NCBI GenBank assembly: GCA_934438085.1
Contig: CAKSBC010000009.1
Location: 13,006-77,005, forward strand
Reading direction: 5' to 3'
Source of the DNA: an uncultured Lachnospiraceae bacterium
GTDB taxonomy: Bacteria; Bacillota; Clostridia; Lachnospirales; Lachnospiraceae
DNA length: 64,000 nt
The stretch's first letter is position 1. Every line of letters begins with the position of its first letter. Below, piece after piece: positions 17,715 to 26,780 of the stretch. A model generated the notes under the pieces. The model searched no databases, was not told the DNA's origin, and saw nothing but the letters and a program-made list of their open reading frames with translations. Made by a program: the position numbers and the translations under genes.

Positions 17715-19382
17715 TCAGATCTCTTCGCTCTCAAGAACCAGCTTGATAGCCCAGACCGGCACATCAGGATTGTTATATTCATCATCTACAAATACAAATG
17801 CTGTTTGATATTCCGGCTGATGCGTCGGGAATACTCCGTATCCGTCGGTAAAATAAATAAGCCCTTTCAGATTTGTAAATTCATGCTTCTTTATACGTTC
17901 ATCCACATATTCAAAAACAGGTCTGAAATCCGTGCCGCCGAAGCCCTTTAGCTCCATGTGTTCAATATAATCATCGAATTCCTCCGGTGAGGTGATTTTT
18001 TTCGCTTCCTGGATCTCTGCATCACACTGTATTATGTGAATATTTATCTTAGAGAAAAAGCTTTCTCTTTCGCTTAGTATATTGTAGGTTTTTGTCACAA
18101 ATTTCTGCACCAACGGTCCGGATACGGAACCTGAAGTATCTATGGCAATGACAAATTCCTTTATCTTCATTTCTTCTTTGTACTCTAACGGCTCAATAAG
18201 AGGCATTTTCTCATAAAGCTCCATGCCATAGGTATAGAAAATGTAGTCAAATTCATCGTCATTTACCTTAAGAGTTTCCCCAAGTGCTGCAAAACGTCTT
18301 AAAAATGCCGAATAATCATAGCGCTCTCGGTTTACGGCATTAAGGCTCTGCATTAATCCGCCCTTCTTATCTCCGATCTCCTTGGAAAATGTCTCAAGAT
18401 CTGTCTGCATTTCCTTTGCTATATCATCCCAATGCTTCTCAAGATCACTTCTGCTCTCATCAGCATCATCCAGCGATGCTGCCTCATTTAAGGCACTTTT
18501 TTCATTATCACCATCTTCAGGTTCTTCATTTTGCTCTTCTTCGGATCTGTTGGTATTTTCCTCTTTTCTTTCTTCCTTCTTTTCCTCGGAGCGGCTGTCA
18601 TCCTCGTGCCGCTTGTCATCAGCACCTTCCTCACGCTTTTCGACAGTGCTTTCGACATCGTCGATTTCTTCCTTAGGTGCATACCAGTCTGTATGATCAT
18701 CGTTGGTAAAGAGCGACATCATACGGATATATTCCTCTGTTGTTGGTGGATTTTCTTTTAGATAATGATAGATTTTCTCGGCTGACATAAGCTTAACTTC
18801 TGCTTTAAGCTTCTCTATATCTGCCTGCTGTTTTTTTTCTCTGTCGGCTTCGGTACAGCTTAGGTGAAGATCGGTAATAGCATTTTCTGCTGCAATATCA
18901 CATGCTAAATTCCATAGCCCCTGATCCATCTCAGGGCCTACAAAAGCATGATGAAATACACAGTGAAATATCTCATGGAGATAATCTCTTGCCGGGTTTT
19001 CCCTGCACTCTCTGTAGCGCCTAAGCACATACACCGGATCATAGTAAAGATTCTCTCCGTCAGTAGCCATCGTTCCCTGATACTGTAAAAGTCTCAGGCT
19101 GCCGATTGCTGAATCAAGAAATCTCAAATTCACCTGCAATGTATTTCTTGCAAGCGTTACCACCTCACGTCCGAGTCTGTCTACTTTAGCATTAGTTTCG
19201 TCAAGAGCTCTTTGAGCCTCATCATATGAACGATGAGCGCCGCAGCCTCTGAGGCCCAGAAATGCATTCTGTGCCTCATGGCAGTCAAGCTGAGTACCGT
19301 CTCTGTGTCCTCTTACTATGCCATCTTCAATGTATGCACCGGAACCGCCGTTATTGTCATATTGTGTGTTAATATCCGACAT
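17715..19382 (-). CDS. DUF2201-type metallopeptidase-like/VWA domain protein
   Basis: 555 residues. The N-terminal part has HEIFHCVFHH near residue 135, an HExxH zinc-peptidase-like motif of the DUF2201 family. A long Glu/Asp/Lys/Arg-rich disordered segment spans about 235-320. The C-terminal VWA domain has the MIDAS motif in AIDTSGSVSG and the second metal-site Thr in FGGTDFRPVF. Such proteins are typical partners of MoxR ATPases and act as metal-dependent adaptors. The start has no clear ribosome site. First gene of the three-gene cluster on this strand. Whether the HExxH is catalytic is unknown. Confidence 0.85.
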   Translation of the reverse strand: MSDINTQYDNNGGSGAYIEDGIVRGHRDGTQLDCHEAQNAFLGLRGCGAHRSYDEAQRALDETNAKVDRLGREVVTLARNTLQVNLRFLDSAIGSLRLLQYQGTMATDGENLYYDPVYVLRRYRECRENPARDYLHEIFHCVFHHAFVGPEMDQGLWNLACDIAAENAITDLHLSCTEADREKKQQADIEKLKAEVKLMSAEKIYHYLKENPPTTEEYIRMMSLFTNDDHTDWYAPKEEIDDVESTVEKREEGADDKRHEDDSRSEEKKEERKEENTNRSEEEQNEEPEDGDNEKSALNEAASLDDADESRSDLEKHWDDIAKEMQTDLETFSKEIGDKKGGLMQSLNAVNRERYDYSAFLRRFAALGETLKVNDDEFDYIFYTYGMELYEKMPLIEPLEYKEEMKIKEFVIAIDTSGSVSGPLVQKFVTKTYNILSERESFFSKINIHIIQCDAEIQEAKKITSPEEFDDYIEHMELKGFGGTDFRPVFEYVDERIKKHEFTNLKGLIYFTDGYGVFPTHQPEYQTAFVFVDDEYNNPDVPVWAIKLVLESEEI

Positions 19383-19538
19383 GTTTTTTATATTTATTTT
19401 ACAAAATATTTTTTAGCTTTTTCCCTTTTGAATTATACAATTTTATCGGCTTTTCTGTAAACAAATTACATAAGATATGACTCTTAAAAGAGCAGTTATA
19501 GATAGGAAAAGCTATCATTTATATAGCGTCCTCAGGTC

Positions 19539-19751
19539 CTATGCTTCAAATATCTCGTCTGTAGTGCTGAAAAAGCGGTTAAACTCATCCGTATATGCTC
19601 CGGCACTTTTATCTATGGCTTTTTCAAATCCTACAAGCGCCGCAAACGGTGCGAACTGAGCAGCTCTGTCATGCCTGGACATGTGCTTCCTGCTGCAAGA
19701 TACGTGGTGCGGCAAAAATATAATATCCTTATAGTCATTGGCTGCATTCAT
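19539..19751 (-). CDS. Small DinB-associated protein (YolD-like neighbour family)
   Basis: 70 residues with the motif HMSRHDRAAQFAPFAAL preceded by IIFLPHHVS, a pattern I associate with small proteins encoded beside Y-family polymerases in Clostridia. Its ATG overlaps the polymerase stop codon (ATGA), so the two are translationally coupled. It probably modulates the polymerase, as proposed for YolD in Bacillus (inference); no catalytic residues are seen. A leftward terminator is not obvious after it. Confidence 0.78.
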   Translation of the reverse strand: MNAANDYKDIIFLPHHVSCSRKHMSRHDRAAQFAPFAALVGFEKAIDKSAGAYTDEFNRFFSTTDEIFEA

Positions 19752-21277
19752 GCCTTATGCCCTCCAATCTGAGCATTACGTTCTCTTGCGGTTGCGCCAT
19801 CAAGGAAATTCATCCCCCTTAGTACAGCGTTTTTTCCGTATCTTTTCTTTATACTGAGTATAGATTCCTGTATACGCGTGTCTTTTTCTGTATCTATATC
19901 TCCTGATATATCTATATTTTTAAGCCTGTCAGCTTCCGCGTCAAAAAGGCCAATTTGCCTGAAAGCATTTTTTTCCTGTGCCATTGATTTCCCGGCTGTA
20001 TGATTAGCAACAACGCACATCCGTCTTATCAGAAGCTTCCGATCAACTATGTTATCAAAAAGCTCTGTAACGGCGGCAAGAAGCCTTGCTGATGATGCAG
20101 TATATGCTCCTGTATTGATGCTTCCGTGAGCTGATTTCGGAATCACTCTGCCATAATGATCTACCGTAAGCTCACCTCTGTAGCTCTTCATGATTTCTTT
20201 ATCTTTTGCATTCTCTGTGTCATAGCCCACGGTAAGCACTAACTGATCGCACACAAGCCCCTTCTCCACTAATTCAAGTGCTAATGCATCCGTCATTTCA
20301 CGTATAACTATCTTTGCTTTTTCAAATGTATAAGGTTCAGTTAATACCTGTCCGGAGCTTAAGCTTGAGGATTCAGGCACATAGCTTTTAATATCCGATA
20401 TGGTACACGGTTCGTAGCCCCATGCATGATCAATGAGCAGCTCTGCATTGATTCCGAAAAGCCTGTATAAAAGCTCTTCATTATAAAAATCAGCAGGCCT
20501 TCCCATGGAACATCTTGCTATATCCCCCATAGTATAAATTCCATAGGCAGATAGCCTTTTTGATATGCCTCTGCCGACTCTCCAAAAATCAGTAAGCGGT
20601 TTATGCGTCCACAGTTTCTGTCTATAGCTAAGTTCATTAAGTTCTGCTATCCTGATGCCGTTCTTGTCAGCTTTTATATGCTTTGCAACTATATCCATAG
20701 CTATCTTACACAGATAAAGATTTGTACCTATGCCTGCCGTGGCTGTAATGCCCGTAGTCTCCAAAACCTCTGATATAAGTGTCTTCGTAAGCTCTTTTGC
20801 AGTACAGTCATAAAGCCTTAGATACGAAGTAGCATCTATAAATACCTCATCGATCGAATATACATGTATATCCTCCGGTGATATATATTTTAAATATATC
20901 CCGTATATCTTACTGCTTACCTCTATATAGCGTGCCATCCTCGGCGGTGCAATGATGTAATCAACAGCTAATTCAGGATTATTATCAAGCTCCAAAGCTT
21001 TGTACGAGCTTCCTTTAAGCACATGTCCCGGTGCGGCACTTCGCCTTTTGGCATTTATCTCCTTTACACCTTGAACGACTTCAAAAAGTCTGGCTCTGCC
21101 TGAAATACCGTAGGCCTTCAACGATGGTGTAACAGCAAGACATATAGTCTTATCCGTACGGCTGCTGTCAGCCACCACAAGATTGACTTCGAGCGGCTCA
21201 AGGCCTCTGTCCACGCACTCTACCGATGCATAAAAAGACTTAAGATCGATAGCTATATAAACCTTCTCTCCATCCAT
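19748..21277 (-). CDS. Y-family translesion DNA polymerase (UvrX/DinB-like)
   Basis: 509 residues from the chosen start. Catalytic metal ligands are in IAIDLKSFYASVEC (N-terminus) and the SIDE motif of VYSIDEVFIDAT. Thumb and little-finger regions follow, then a perfect beta-clamp-binding motif QIGLF near residue 440 and a conserved tail (KKRYGKNAVLRGMN ... ERNAQIGGHKA). It is longer than chromosomal DinB and fits the UvrX/YqjW error-prone group often found on mobile elements. I start at MDGEKVY because GGAGG lies 9 bases upstream; the earlier in-frame ATG precedes that site. Transcribed from an operator-controlled promoter at 21399-21427. Confidence 0.93.
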   Translation of the reverse strand: MDGEKVYIAIDLKSFYASVECVDRGLEPLEVNLVVADSSRTDKTICLAVTPSLKAYGISGRARLFEVVQGVKEINAKRRSAAPGHVLKGSSYKALELDNNPELAVDYIIAPPRMARYIEVSSKIYGIYLKYISPEDIHVYSIDEVFIDATSYLRLYDCTAKELTKTLISEVLETTGITATAGIGTNLYLCKIAMDIVAKHIKADKNGIRIAELNELSYRQKLWTHKPLTDFWRVGRGISKRLSAYGIYTMGDIARCSMGRPADFYNEELLYRLFGINAELLIDHAWGYEPCTISDIKSYVPESSSLSSGQVLTEPYTFEKAKIVIREMTDALALELVEKGLVCDQLVLTVGYDTENAKDKEIMKSYRGELTVDHYGRVIPKSAHGSINTGAYTASSARLLAAVTELFDNIVDRKLLIRRMCVVANHTAGKSMAQEKNAFRQIGLFDAEADRLKNIDISGDIDTEKDTRIQESILSIKKRYGKNAVLRGMNFLDGATARERNAQIGGHKA

Positions 21278-21398
21278 ATAAGAACACCTCCGGCTTCCCA
21301 ATTAAGGGCTTTCGGTACACGACATTATGCTATGCTCCGATGTAAGCCTTGCCGTGTACCGTACAGAAACTCTGAACTCCTTTCCTTTTAGTAACGTC

Positions 21399-21475
21399 AT
21401 ATTACTATCACTTTAAGTGAATGTCAACACCAAAAGTGATATTCTCTTGCATTTACTTCACCTAAAGTGTATGAT
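21399..21475. promoter_or_regulatory. Divergent promoters with three matching operators
   Basis: Leftward promoter for the polymerase: TTGACA (21422-21427), 17 bp, TAATAT (21399-21404). Rightward promoter for the repressor: TTGCAT (21447-21452), 17 bp, TATGAT (21470-21475). Three copies of CAC-Y-W-W-AAGTG are present at 21409-21419, 21428-21438 and 21459-21469. The first, a full dyad TCACTTTAAGTGA (21408-21420), fills the spacer of the leftward promoter; the third fills the spacer of the rightward one; the second lies between. This is the layout of a self-regulating phage-type switch. Confidence 0.8.
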
Positions 21476-21629
21476 ATAGACATAACACAAAACGTGTAAA
21501 AACGCTGCAATATTTAAAATCATACTGTTCATACCCGGCAAATGCTTTTTCTGATATAAACAGTATGTATACATATATTCAAATATATTTGAATTTTTTG
21601 AACTGTATTTTCCGGGAAAGGTTTCTGAT

Positions 21630-22040
21630 ATGCCTGATAAGGACTTCAATACTATATTTTCAAGCCGTCTCAGATTTTTTCTTAAGAAAGCTTCTATGAC
21701 TCAGGCTGAACTTGCCAAAAGATTAAATGTAGGCACAACCTCCGTATATAACTGGTGTGCCGGCATAAAGACTCCGCGCATGGATAAAATAGATGCGATG
21801 TGTGATTTGTTTGACTGCAGCCGCTCAGAGCTCATGGAAGAAATGTCTGACGGCATGAAAGCATCAGGCGGTTACTACACCGATCCTGAGACTGCTGAGA
21901 TTGCTCAGGAGATATTTGAAAACCGTGAGCTGCGCATACTCTTTGATGCCGCCAAGCATGCCGCTCCTGAAGATCTTAAGGTTGCTCATGACATGCTTCT
22001 CGCACTTAAGAAAAAAGAACAGGGAGGCTTCGATGCCTGA
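21630..22040 (+). CDS. Cro/CI (XRE) family repressor
   Basis: 136 residues. The N-terminal helix-turn-helix spans about 10-65, with TQAELAKRLNVGTTSVYNWCAGIKTPRMDKI as a clear recognition unit. The C-terminal part is a short helical region with no LexA-type Ser/Lys protease, so inactivation would need a separate factor. It faces the polymerase operon across the operator region and its gene overlaps the next by 8 bp. It probably represses both directions (inference from operator placement). Confidence 0.88.
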   Translation: MPDKDFNTIFSSRLRFFLKKASMTQAELAKRLNVGTTSVYNWCAGIKTPRMDKIDAMCDLFDCSRSELMEEMSDGMKASGGYYTDPETAEIAQEIFENRELRILFDAAKHAAPEDLKVAHDMLLALKKKEQGGFDA

Positions 22041-22251
22041 TATATTTGTTAAGCTTATAGACCTGCCTCTCAGCATAAATGGGCTCACTACTGAAAATGA
22101 TGACGGAAGCTACACTATATTTTTAAATTCACATGCTTCCTCGGCTCAGCAGCATGCTGCCTATGAGCATGAGCTTGAGCATATAAACGGTCTTGATTTT
22201 AAAAAATCTGATGCAGACAAAATCGAGCAGCATACGCATGCTGCCCGTTAG
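22033..22251 (+). CDS. Miniature ImmA/IrrE-like HExxH protein
   Basis: 72 residues starting MPDIFVKLIDLPL. It contains YEHELEHINGLDF, an HExxH zinc-protease motif at about 47-51 in the setting typical of ImmA/IrrE proteases, which cleave cognate XRE repressors after DNA damage. Full ImmA proteins are about twice this length, so this is a minimal version or a domain remnant. AGGGAGG lies 5 bases upstream of the ATG, and the start overlaps the repressor gene by 8 bp, showing co-expression. Too short for many gene callers. Confidence 0.75.
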   Translation: MPDIFVKLIDLPLSINGLTTENDDGSYTIFLNSHASSAQQHAAYEHELEHINGLDFKKSDADKIEQHTHAAR

Positions 22252-22271
22252 TGTTTTGCTATTCATTTTTT

Positions 22272-22988
22272 TTAAATTCCGGCTGTGATCATTCCTGCAA
22301 AAAACTGCATTATCAGGTTCTGTCTGTAAAGCATTGTAAGCAGCGCATCTCTTGAGATCTGAGTCAATACGAAACTGCAGAATTTATAGGTCGGAAAGCC
22401 GGATATAATAAACATAAATAGCCAGATATAGACTATTCCCTCAAAGAACCCGAATATTCCTCCGAAAAATCCGTCTGCCCACGCTATAAAATGTATGCGT
22501 CTTAAGCCTTTTGCCAGAGTCATTAGGAGCTTCACCAAAAGTCTTATTAGGATGAAAATGCCTATAAAGCATACTATTTTTGCTGCCAGATCTCCTATTG
22601 CTGCCCCCGCACTCTCAGCTAAAACATTAAGTCCGAGCACATCATAAAGCGGCGAATCAGCCATGCTTATACTTGTGCTTCCGGCGGCTTCACCAATGCC
22701 CATATTTCCTAAAGCAGCTCCTGCCGCATCTCCTATAAGCTTCATGCCAAGCTCTGATAAAAATTCATTCATTGCCTCGCTGTTCTTTATATAAGAAAGC
22801 ACTATCGGATATACCTTTATCTCCACAGCTAAAGTCATTACTACAGAGCAAAGCGACAAAAGCTTTATCATAAAGCCTCGTCTTCCGCCCCACATGACCA
22901 TAAATGCAATAAAGAGTACTGTCGAAAGCAGAACCGCATTATCCTTTATAATAAAAATTAACTCGTCAATTATTTCTTTAAAATCCAT
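22272..22988 (-). CDS. CvpA-family membrane protein
   Basis: About 238 residues with four to five TM segments and the CvpA core near the C-terminus (RIHFIAWADGFFGGIFGFFEGIVYIWLFMF). CvpA-like proteins are needed for colicin V export in enterobacteria; their role in Firmicutes is unsettled, with links to division and stress. The ATG was preferred to an in-frame TTG two codons earlier. It is the last gene of a leftward run from dnaX, 70 bp after the TPR protein gene. Confidence 0.8.
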   Translation of the reverse strand: MDFKEIIDELIFIIKDNAVLLSTVLFIAFMVMWGGRRGFMIKLLSLCSVVMTLAVEIKVYPIVLSYIKNSEAMNEFLSELGMKLIGDAAGAALGNMGIGEAAGSTSISMADSPLYDVLGLNVLAESAGAAIGDLAAKIVCFIGIFILIRLLVKLLMTLAKGLRRIHFIAWADGFFGGIFGFFEGIVYIWLFMFIISGFPTYKFCSFVLTQISRDALLTMLYRQNLIMQFFAGMITAGI

Positions 22989-23057
22989 ATTCAATATCCG
23001 TATTATTACGAAGGCTCAGCAGGTCACCCTGTTGAGCCTTTGATATTATGTCTTAAC

Positions 23058-25637
23058 TTAGTTTATAAAATCATCTTCCTTAAGTATGAGACATCCGTTC
23101 TTATCATATTTTGAATGGAACATTCCGGAAATACGCTTTCCGATAGGTGGTTTTTCAGCTCTGTCAGCTGCCTCTTCAATAAGCTGCTCTGCATTATTCT
23201 TTGTAAGCGGTATGCCTTCCTCCTCCATGAGCTCTATTCTCTCATAGAGTGCCAACATGCTCTTTCCTGTTATGCTGCAGTCTATTTCCGCAGCATACTG
23301 TGAACAGTACTGGGCGAAGTCATCGATCTCCATCTGCTCATCATCAGATACAGGTGCAACCTCTTTGACATTGCTGAACTTTTCTTTGACCTTGCCTGCG
23401 GAACGCTTCTGAGGCTCCTTCTTTTTTTTCACCTCAGCTTCGTCATAGGCATCGTCATCCTCATAGATATCATCCTCATCATCATAAGGCTCATCATCTA
23501 TATCGTCATAGTCTGAGTCATCGTCATCGATGTCATCATCCTCTTCCGGTTCGTCCGAATAATCCTCATCGTCAGGCTCGTCATCATAGCTTGAAGCTGC
23601 TGCAGCTGCTGCCTTTTTGCTTTCCTTTTCTTCAAATTCCTCATCATCGATATCCGATATATAATCACATATCTCAAAGAGCTCAGGTCTTGCATCTTCT
23701 ATGTTATCAAGGCCTTCCGGCGTATCTATCATAACTACGATAGTTCCGCTTCTGTCGATCCTGATAAAGTTATATATGTCTTCGATAATGTCTCTGTCAA
23801 GCTCTCCGGCATTTTCGATAACGAAATCCTTGCCTCTGATCTTGCTGATTATAGAATCCGTAAAGCCTATCTCATTAAGCTTTGAAGCTGTAGTCTTAGC
23901 TGATGCATGCTGTATTCCGTTTTCCTCATGAATTGCCTTAAGTTCGTCCACGGCAATGTTTAAGCCGTCCTCTACAGTCTCAGCCTCAACTATCATGTTG
24001 AATTTCTTCATAGCTACCTGACGCGTAACACGCTCTTCTGAAGCATTCTGAAGACTTGCAGCCTCCGGGTTTATTGCCTGTGGATTTTCCGGCTTATGTC
24101 TTTCCTGTGCCTGCTGCGGTTTATATGCAGGGCGTACATCTTCTGCATGCGCTGCTTCTGAAGGAAGAACATTTTTTTTGATCTCCGGCGCAGTACCGTT
24201 AAGAGCAGCTTCAACTGCAGCTATCGTAGAGCCTGCCGATAAATCAGCCGCCTGTACTGTTTCTTTTACCGCAGTCTCTGATGCCGCCTGTACTGCTGCA
24301 CCGACAGATGCTGCCGCAATATCAGAAACATTTACAGAAGCTGAAGCATTTACCTCTGCCCCTTCCGGCTCTTCAGCTGCAGGCACTTCGGTTTCCTCTA
24401 CGACCTTAATATCTCCGGCTCCGAAATCAAATGCCATCTGCTGTCCGTCATCGCTTCCGTCAACATCTGACGCTTCTGATGCTTCAACTGCTTCTGCTGT
24501 ATCAGGTGCTGCAGCCTCAACATTCTTAACCGAAGCCGCAAGCGCAGCTCTCTGCATAGCAGCCTGCTGTGCCTCAGCCTTAGCCTTAAGCTCAGCACTG
24601 CGTTCAGCGGCTGCTCTCTCCATATCAGCTCGCTTAGCCTCTTCTGCAGCTTTTAACTCATCTGCTCTTTTAGCTTCTTCTGCAGCTCTCAGCTCTGCGG
24701 CCTTAGCTTCAAGGCGCTGCACATAAGCATTGAACTCTTCGTCTTCATTTTCATATCTTGCAGCTGCAAGTGCATTGCTGTTTCTTATAGCTGCCTCATC
24801 ATTAGCAGAAAGTTCTGTGTATTCCTCTGCCGGCTCCTGTTTAAGTGCCGGAACATCATCTCTTCCCGGAGCCTCAGTCATGCCGTATTCTGCATACAGA
24901 TTTCTTTCTCTGCTCTGTCCTGCGCTTTCTGCATTATTATAAGCATTGCCCTGCTCATAGCCTCTTCCGAATGCGCTTTCCTGCTGCTCTGCATAGGCAG
25001 CATTATCCTGATACTGTTCTGTCATAGCTGAACGCGGATAAAGCACATTCTTCTGCGCATCGGTCAGATCGGTATATCTCATCTTAAGGCGCAGCGCCTT
25101 TACGCTGTAATTACTGTCACCGTAAAGCAGAGCTATTCTGTCGCATGTACGGATACAGTCCTCTATTCGTCCTGCAAACTCATAGGTCGTTGCCAGCTCA
25201 TACAGCCATTTTTCATCAGGATCTGCCTGACAGAAAAGCTCCAACGGCTGAAGCTGTCTGTCATAAGGAGCATGCCGTGCTTTCAGTATCATGTACTGCA
25301 GCACATAGTTCCCTATATCCTCAGGATCCACGGCTCTGAATTCATAATAATAATCTTCAGCCTCGTCAAGACTGCCTGTCCTTACGGCAAGCTCAGTAAG
25401 CTTATATAAAAGTCTTTTTCCGACAGGCGCTCTGTCAAGTGCAAGATGCAGTATTTCTTTTGCTTCTTCCAGCCTGTCATTTTTCTCGAATACCGTTGCC
25501 GCCATAGTCAGAAGATTAGTATTTCTGACACGGTTCCAGTCTATTCCTTCAACGATCTTGAGCGCTGTTAAATAGTCCTCCTCGTGGATCAGTTTTTTCA
25601 TCTGTTCCATCTTTAAACTGAATTCGTATTTATCCAT
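23058..25637 (-). CDS. Large cytoplasmic TPR protein with Ala/Glu coiled coil and long acidic tract
   Basis: 859 residues, no signal or TM. Residues 1-200 are tetratricopeptide-like helices (DYLTALKIVEGIDW, EAKEILHLALDRAP, LDEAEDYYYEFRAVDPED). Residues 270-500 are low-complexity Ala/Glu sequence with a predicted coiled coil. Residues about 530-650 form a folded domain (VAMKKFNMIVEAETVEDGL ... GTIVVMIDTPEGL) vaguely like a degenerate AAA module. A 60-residue, nearly pure Asp/Glu tract follows, then a basic and helical C-terminus. Role unknown; the TPR part suggests a scaffold. It lies between recR and cvpA, all leftward. Confidence 0.7.
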   Translation of the reverse strand: MDKYEFSLKMEQMKKLIHEEDYLTALKIVEGIDWNRVRNTNLLTMAATVFEKNDRLEEAKEILHLALDRAPVGKRLLYKLTELAVRTGSLDEAEDYYYEFRAVDPEDIGNYVLQYMILKARHAPYDRQLQPLELFCQADPDEKWLYELATTYEFAGRIEDCIRTCDRIALLYGDSNYSVKALRLKMRYTDLTDAQKNVLYPRSAMTEQYQDNAAYAEQQESAFGRGYEQGNAYNNAESAGQSRERNLYAEYGMTEAPGRDDVPALKQEPAEEYTELSANDEAAIRNSNALAAARYENEDEEFNAYVQRLEAKAAELRAAEEAKRADELKAAEEAKRADMERAAAERSAELKAKAEAQQAAMQRAALAASVKNVEAAAPDTAEAVEASEASDVDGSDDGQQMAFDFGAGDIKVVEETEVPAAEEPEGAEVNASASVNVSDIAAASVGAAVQAASETAVKETVQAADLSAGSTIAAVEAALNGTAPEIKKNVLPSEAAHAEDVRPAYKPQQAQERHKPENPQAINPEAASLQNASEERVTRQVAMKKFNMIVEAETVEDGLNIAVDELKAIHEENGIQHASAKTTASKLNEIGFTDSIISKIRGKDFVIENAGELDRDIIEDIYNFIRIDRSGTIVVMIDTPEGLDNIEDARPELFEICDYISDIDDEEFEEKESKKAAAAAASSYDDEPDDEDYSDEPEEDDDIDDDDSDYDDIDDEPYDDEDDIYEDDDAYDEAEVKKKKEPQKRSAGKVKEKFSNVKEVAPVSDDEQMEIDDFAQYCSQYAAEIDCSITGKSMLALYERIELMEEEGIPLTKNNAEQLIEEAADRAEKPPIGKRISGMFHSKYDKNGCLILKEDDFIN

Positions 25638-25747
25638 TTTGACTCCTTACAGCATCAATTTTCTTTAATATGAGTAAATGCTTCAAACCCTGATTTTAGG
25701 CTCTTTGCATTTTCGTATATGTCCTGCCGCCGATAGCATTCTTAAAA

Positions 25748-26374
25748 TCAGAGCTCCGTGCGTCCCTTAAGCGCTCTTTCAAGCGTTACCTCATCAATAT
25801 TTTCAATATCTCCGCCAACCGGCACTCCGGAAGCGATCCTCGTTATTTTAACAGGAAGCTCCAATGTCCTTATCAGCTTAACTATATACATCGCCGTGCT
25901 CTCTCCTTCAACCGAGGAATTGGTGGCGATTATCACCTCGTCGGCCGTACATTCTCCGTCAGGACCCTGCAGTCTCATCATAAGCTCTCTGAGTCTTATG
26001 TCGTTCGGTCCTATCCCGAGCATCGGTGAAATAGCTCCATGCAGAACGTGATAAACTCCGTCATAGCGGCCTGTTTTTTCGTATGCCGCAAGATCTCTGG
26101 AATTTTCAACGACCATTATCTGTCTTTTGTTGCGCTTTCCGCTTTCGCCGCCTGCACATATAGGACATATTTCACCGTCTGTCACTGTGCAGCAGCATTT
26201 ACAGAAATGTACATTGTGTCTAGCCTCGGTCATCGCCTCGGCTATGCCCTTAACATCATCCTCGGGCATTGATATTATATGAAAGGCAAGTCTCTGTGCG
26301 CTCTTTGTGCCTATCCCGGGCAGACTGCGAAACGCCTCGATCAGCCTTCCTATACTTGCTCCGTAATACTCCAA
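25748..26374 (-). CDS. recR: Recombination mediator RecR
   Basis: 208 residues. N-terminal helix-hairpin-helix (RSLPGIGTKSAQRLAFHI), a four-Cys zinc finger (FCKCCCTVTDGEICPICA) and a Toprim domain (IMVVENSRDLAAYEKTG ... HVLHGAISPMLGIGP) are all present. RecR with RecO loads RecA at gaps. The start codon is TTG at 26374, with GGAGG 7 bases upstream. It is encoded directly after ybaB and dnaX, the conserved Firmicute order. Confidence 0.97.
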   Translation of the reverse strand: MEYYGASIGRLIEAFRSLPGIGTKSAQRLAFHIISMPEDDVKGIAEAMTEARHNVHFCKCCCTVTDGEICPICAGGESGKRNKRQIMVVENSRDLAAYEKTGRYDGVYHVLHGAISPMLGIGPNDIRLRELMMRLQGPDGECTADEVIIATNSSVEGESTAMYIVKLIRTLELPVKITRIASGVPVGGDIENIDEVTLERALKGRTEL

Positions 26375-26414
26375 CTTAAAGCCTCCGTACCTGGCAGCTT
26401 GTCATGCACATTTA

Positions 26415-26750
26415 TCAGAAGCCGAAGCCGCCGAGCTTTCCGTTCTGACCCTCTGCAGCCTGCTCTATCTTAGCTGCCGCATCATTAAATGCCAGCATTA
26501 CAAGCTCTTCAAGAGTCTCCACATCCTCAGGATCACATGCCTCAGGATCGATAGATACCTTTTTCATCTCCTTAAGTCCTGTGAGTGTAATGCTTACAGC
26601 CCCGCCGCCGGCTGTGCCGGTATACTCGGTCTCAGCCATCAGCTTCTGCTGTTCTTCCATCTGTCTCTGCAGACGCTGTGCCTGCTTTAACATATTGTTC
26701 ATATTGCCGGGCATACCCATTCCGCCCGGAAATCCGCCTCTTTTTGCCAT
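26415..26750 (-). CDS. YbaB/EbfC nucleoid-associated protein
   Basis: 111 residues. Glycine/methionine-rich N-terminus (GGFPGGMGMPGNMNNMLKQAQ), then the YbaB fold with the conserved Gln/Met helix and VSIDPEACDPEDVETLEELV. It binds DNA as a dimer. It lies between dnaX (30 bp) and recR (40 bp) in the same operon; GAGG precedes the ATG. Confidence 0.95.
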   Translation of the reverse strand: MAKRGGFPGGMGMPGNMNNMLKQAQRLQRQMEEQQKLMAETEYTGTAGGGAVSITLTGLKEMKKVSIDPEACDPEDVETLEELVMLAFNDAAAKIEQAAEGQNGKLGGFGF

Positions 26751-26780
26751 TTCATTATCCTCTGTTCTTTAATTTATCTG

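Noticed and set aside
19539..22251. Prophage or ICE remnant
   Set aside because: Apart from the repressor and HExxH protein there are no integrase, structural or conjugation genes; the promoter layout fits a stand-alone polymerase switch.
24178..24726. Long antisense ORF (182 codons) opposite the TPR protein
   Set aside because: It is Ala/Ser-rich translation of the Ala/Glu low-complexity strand, with no ribosome site or recognisable domain.
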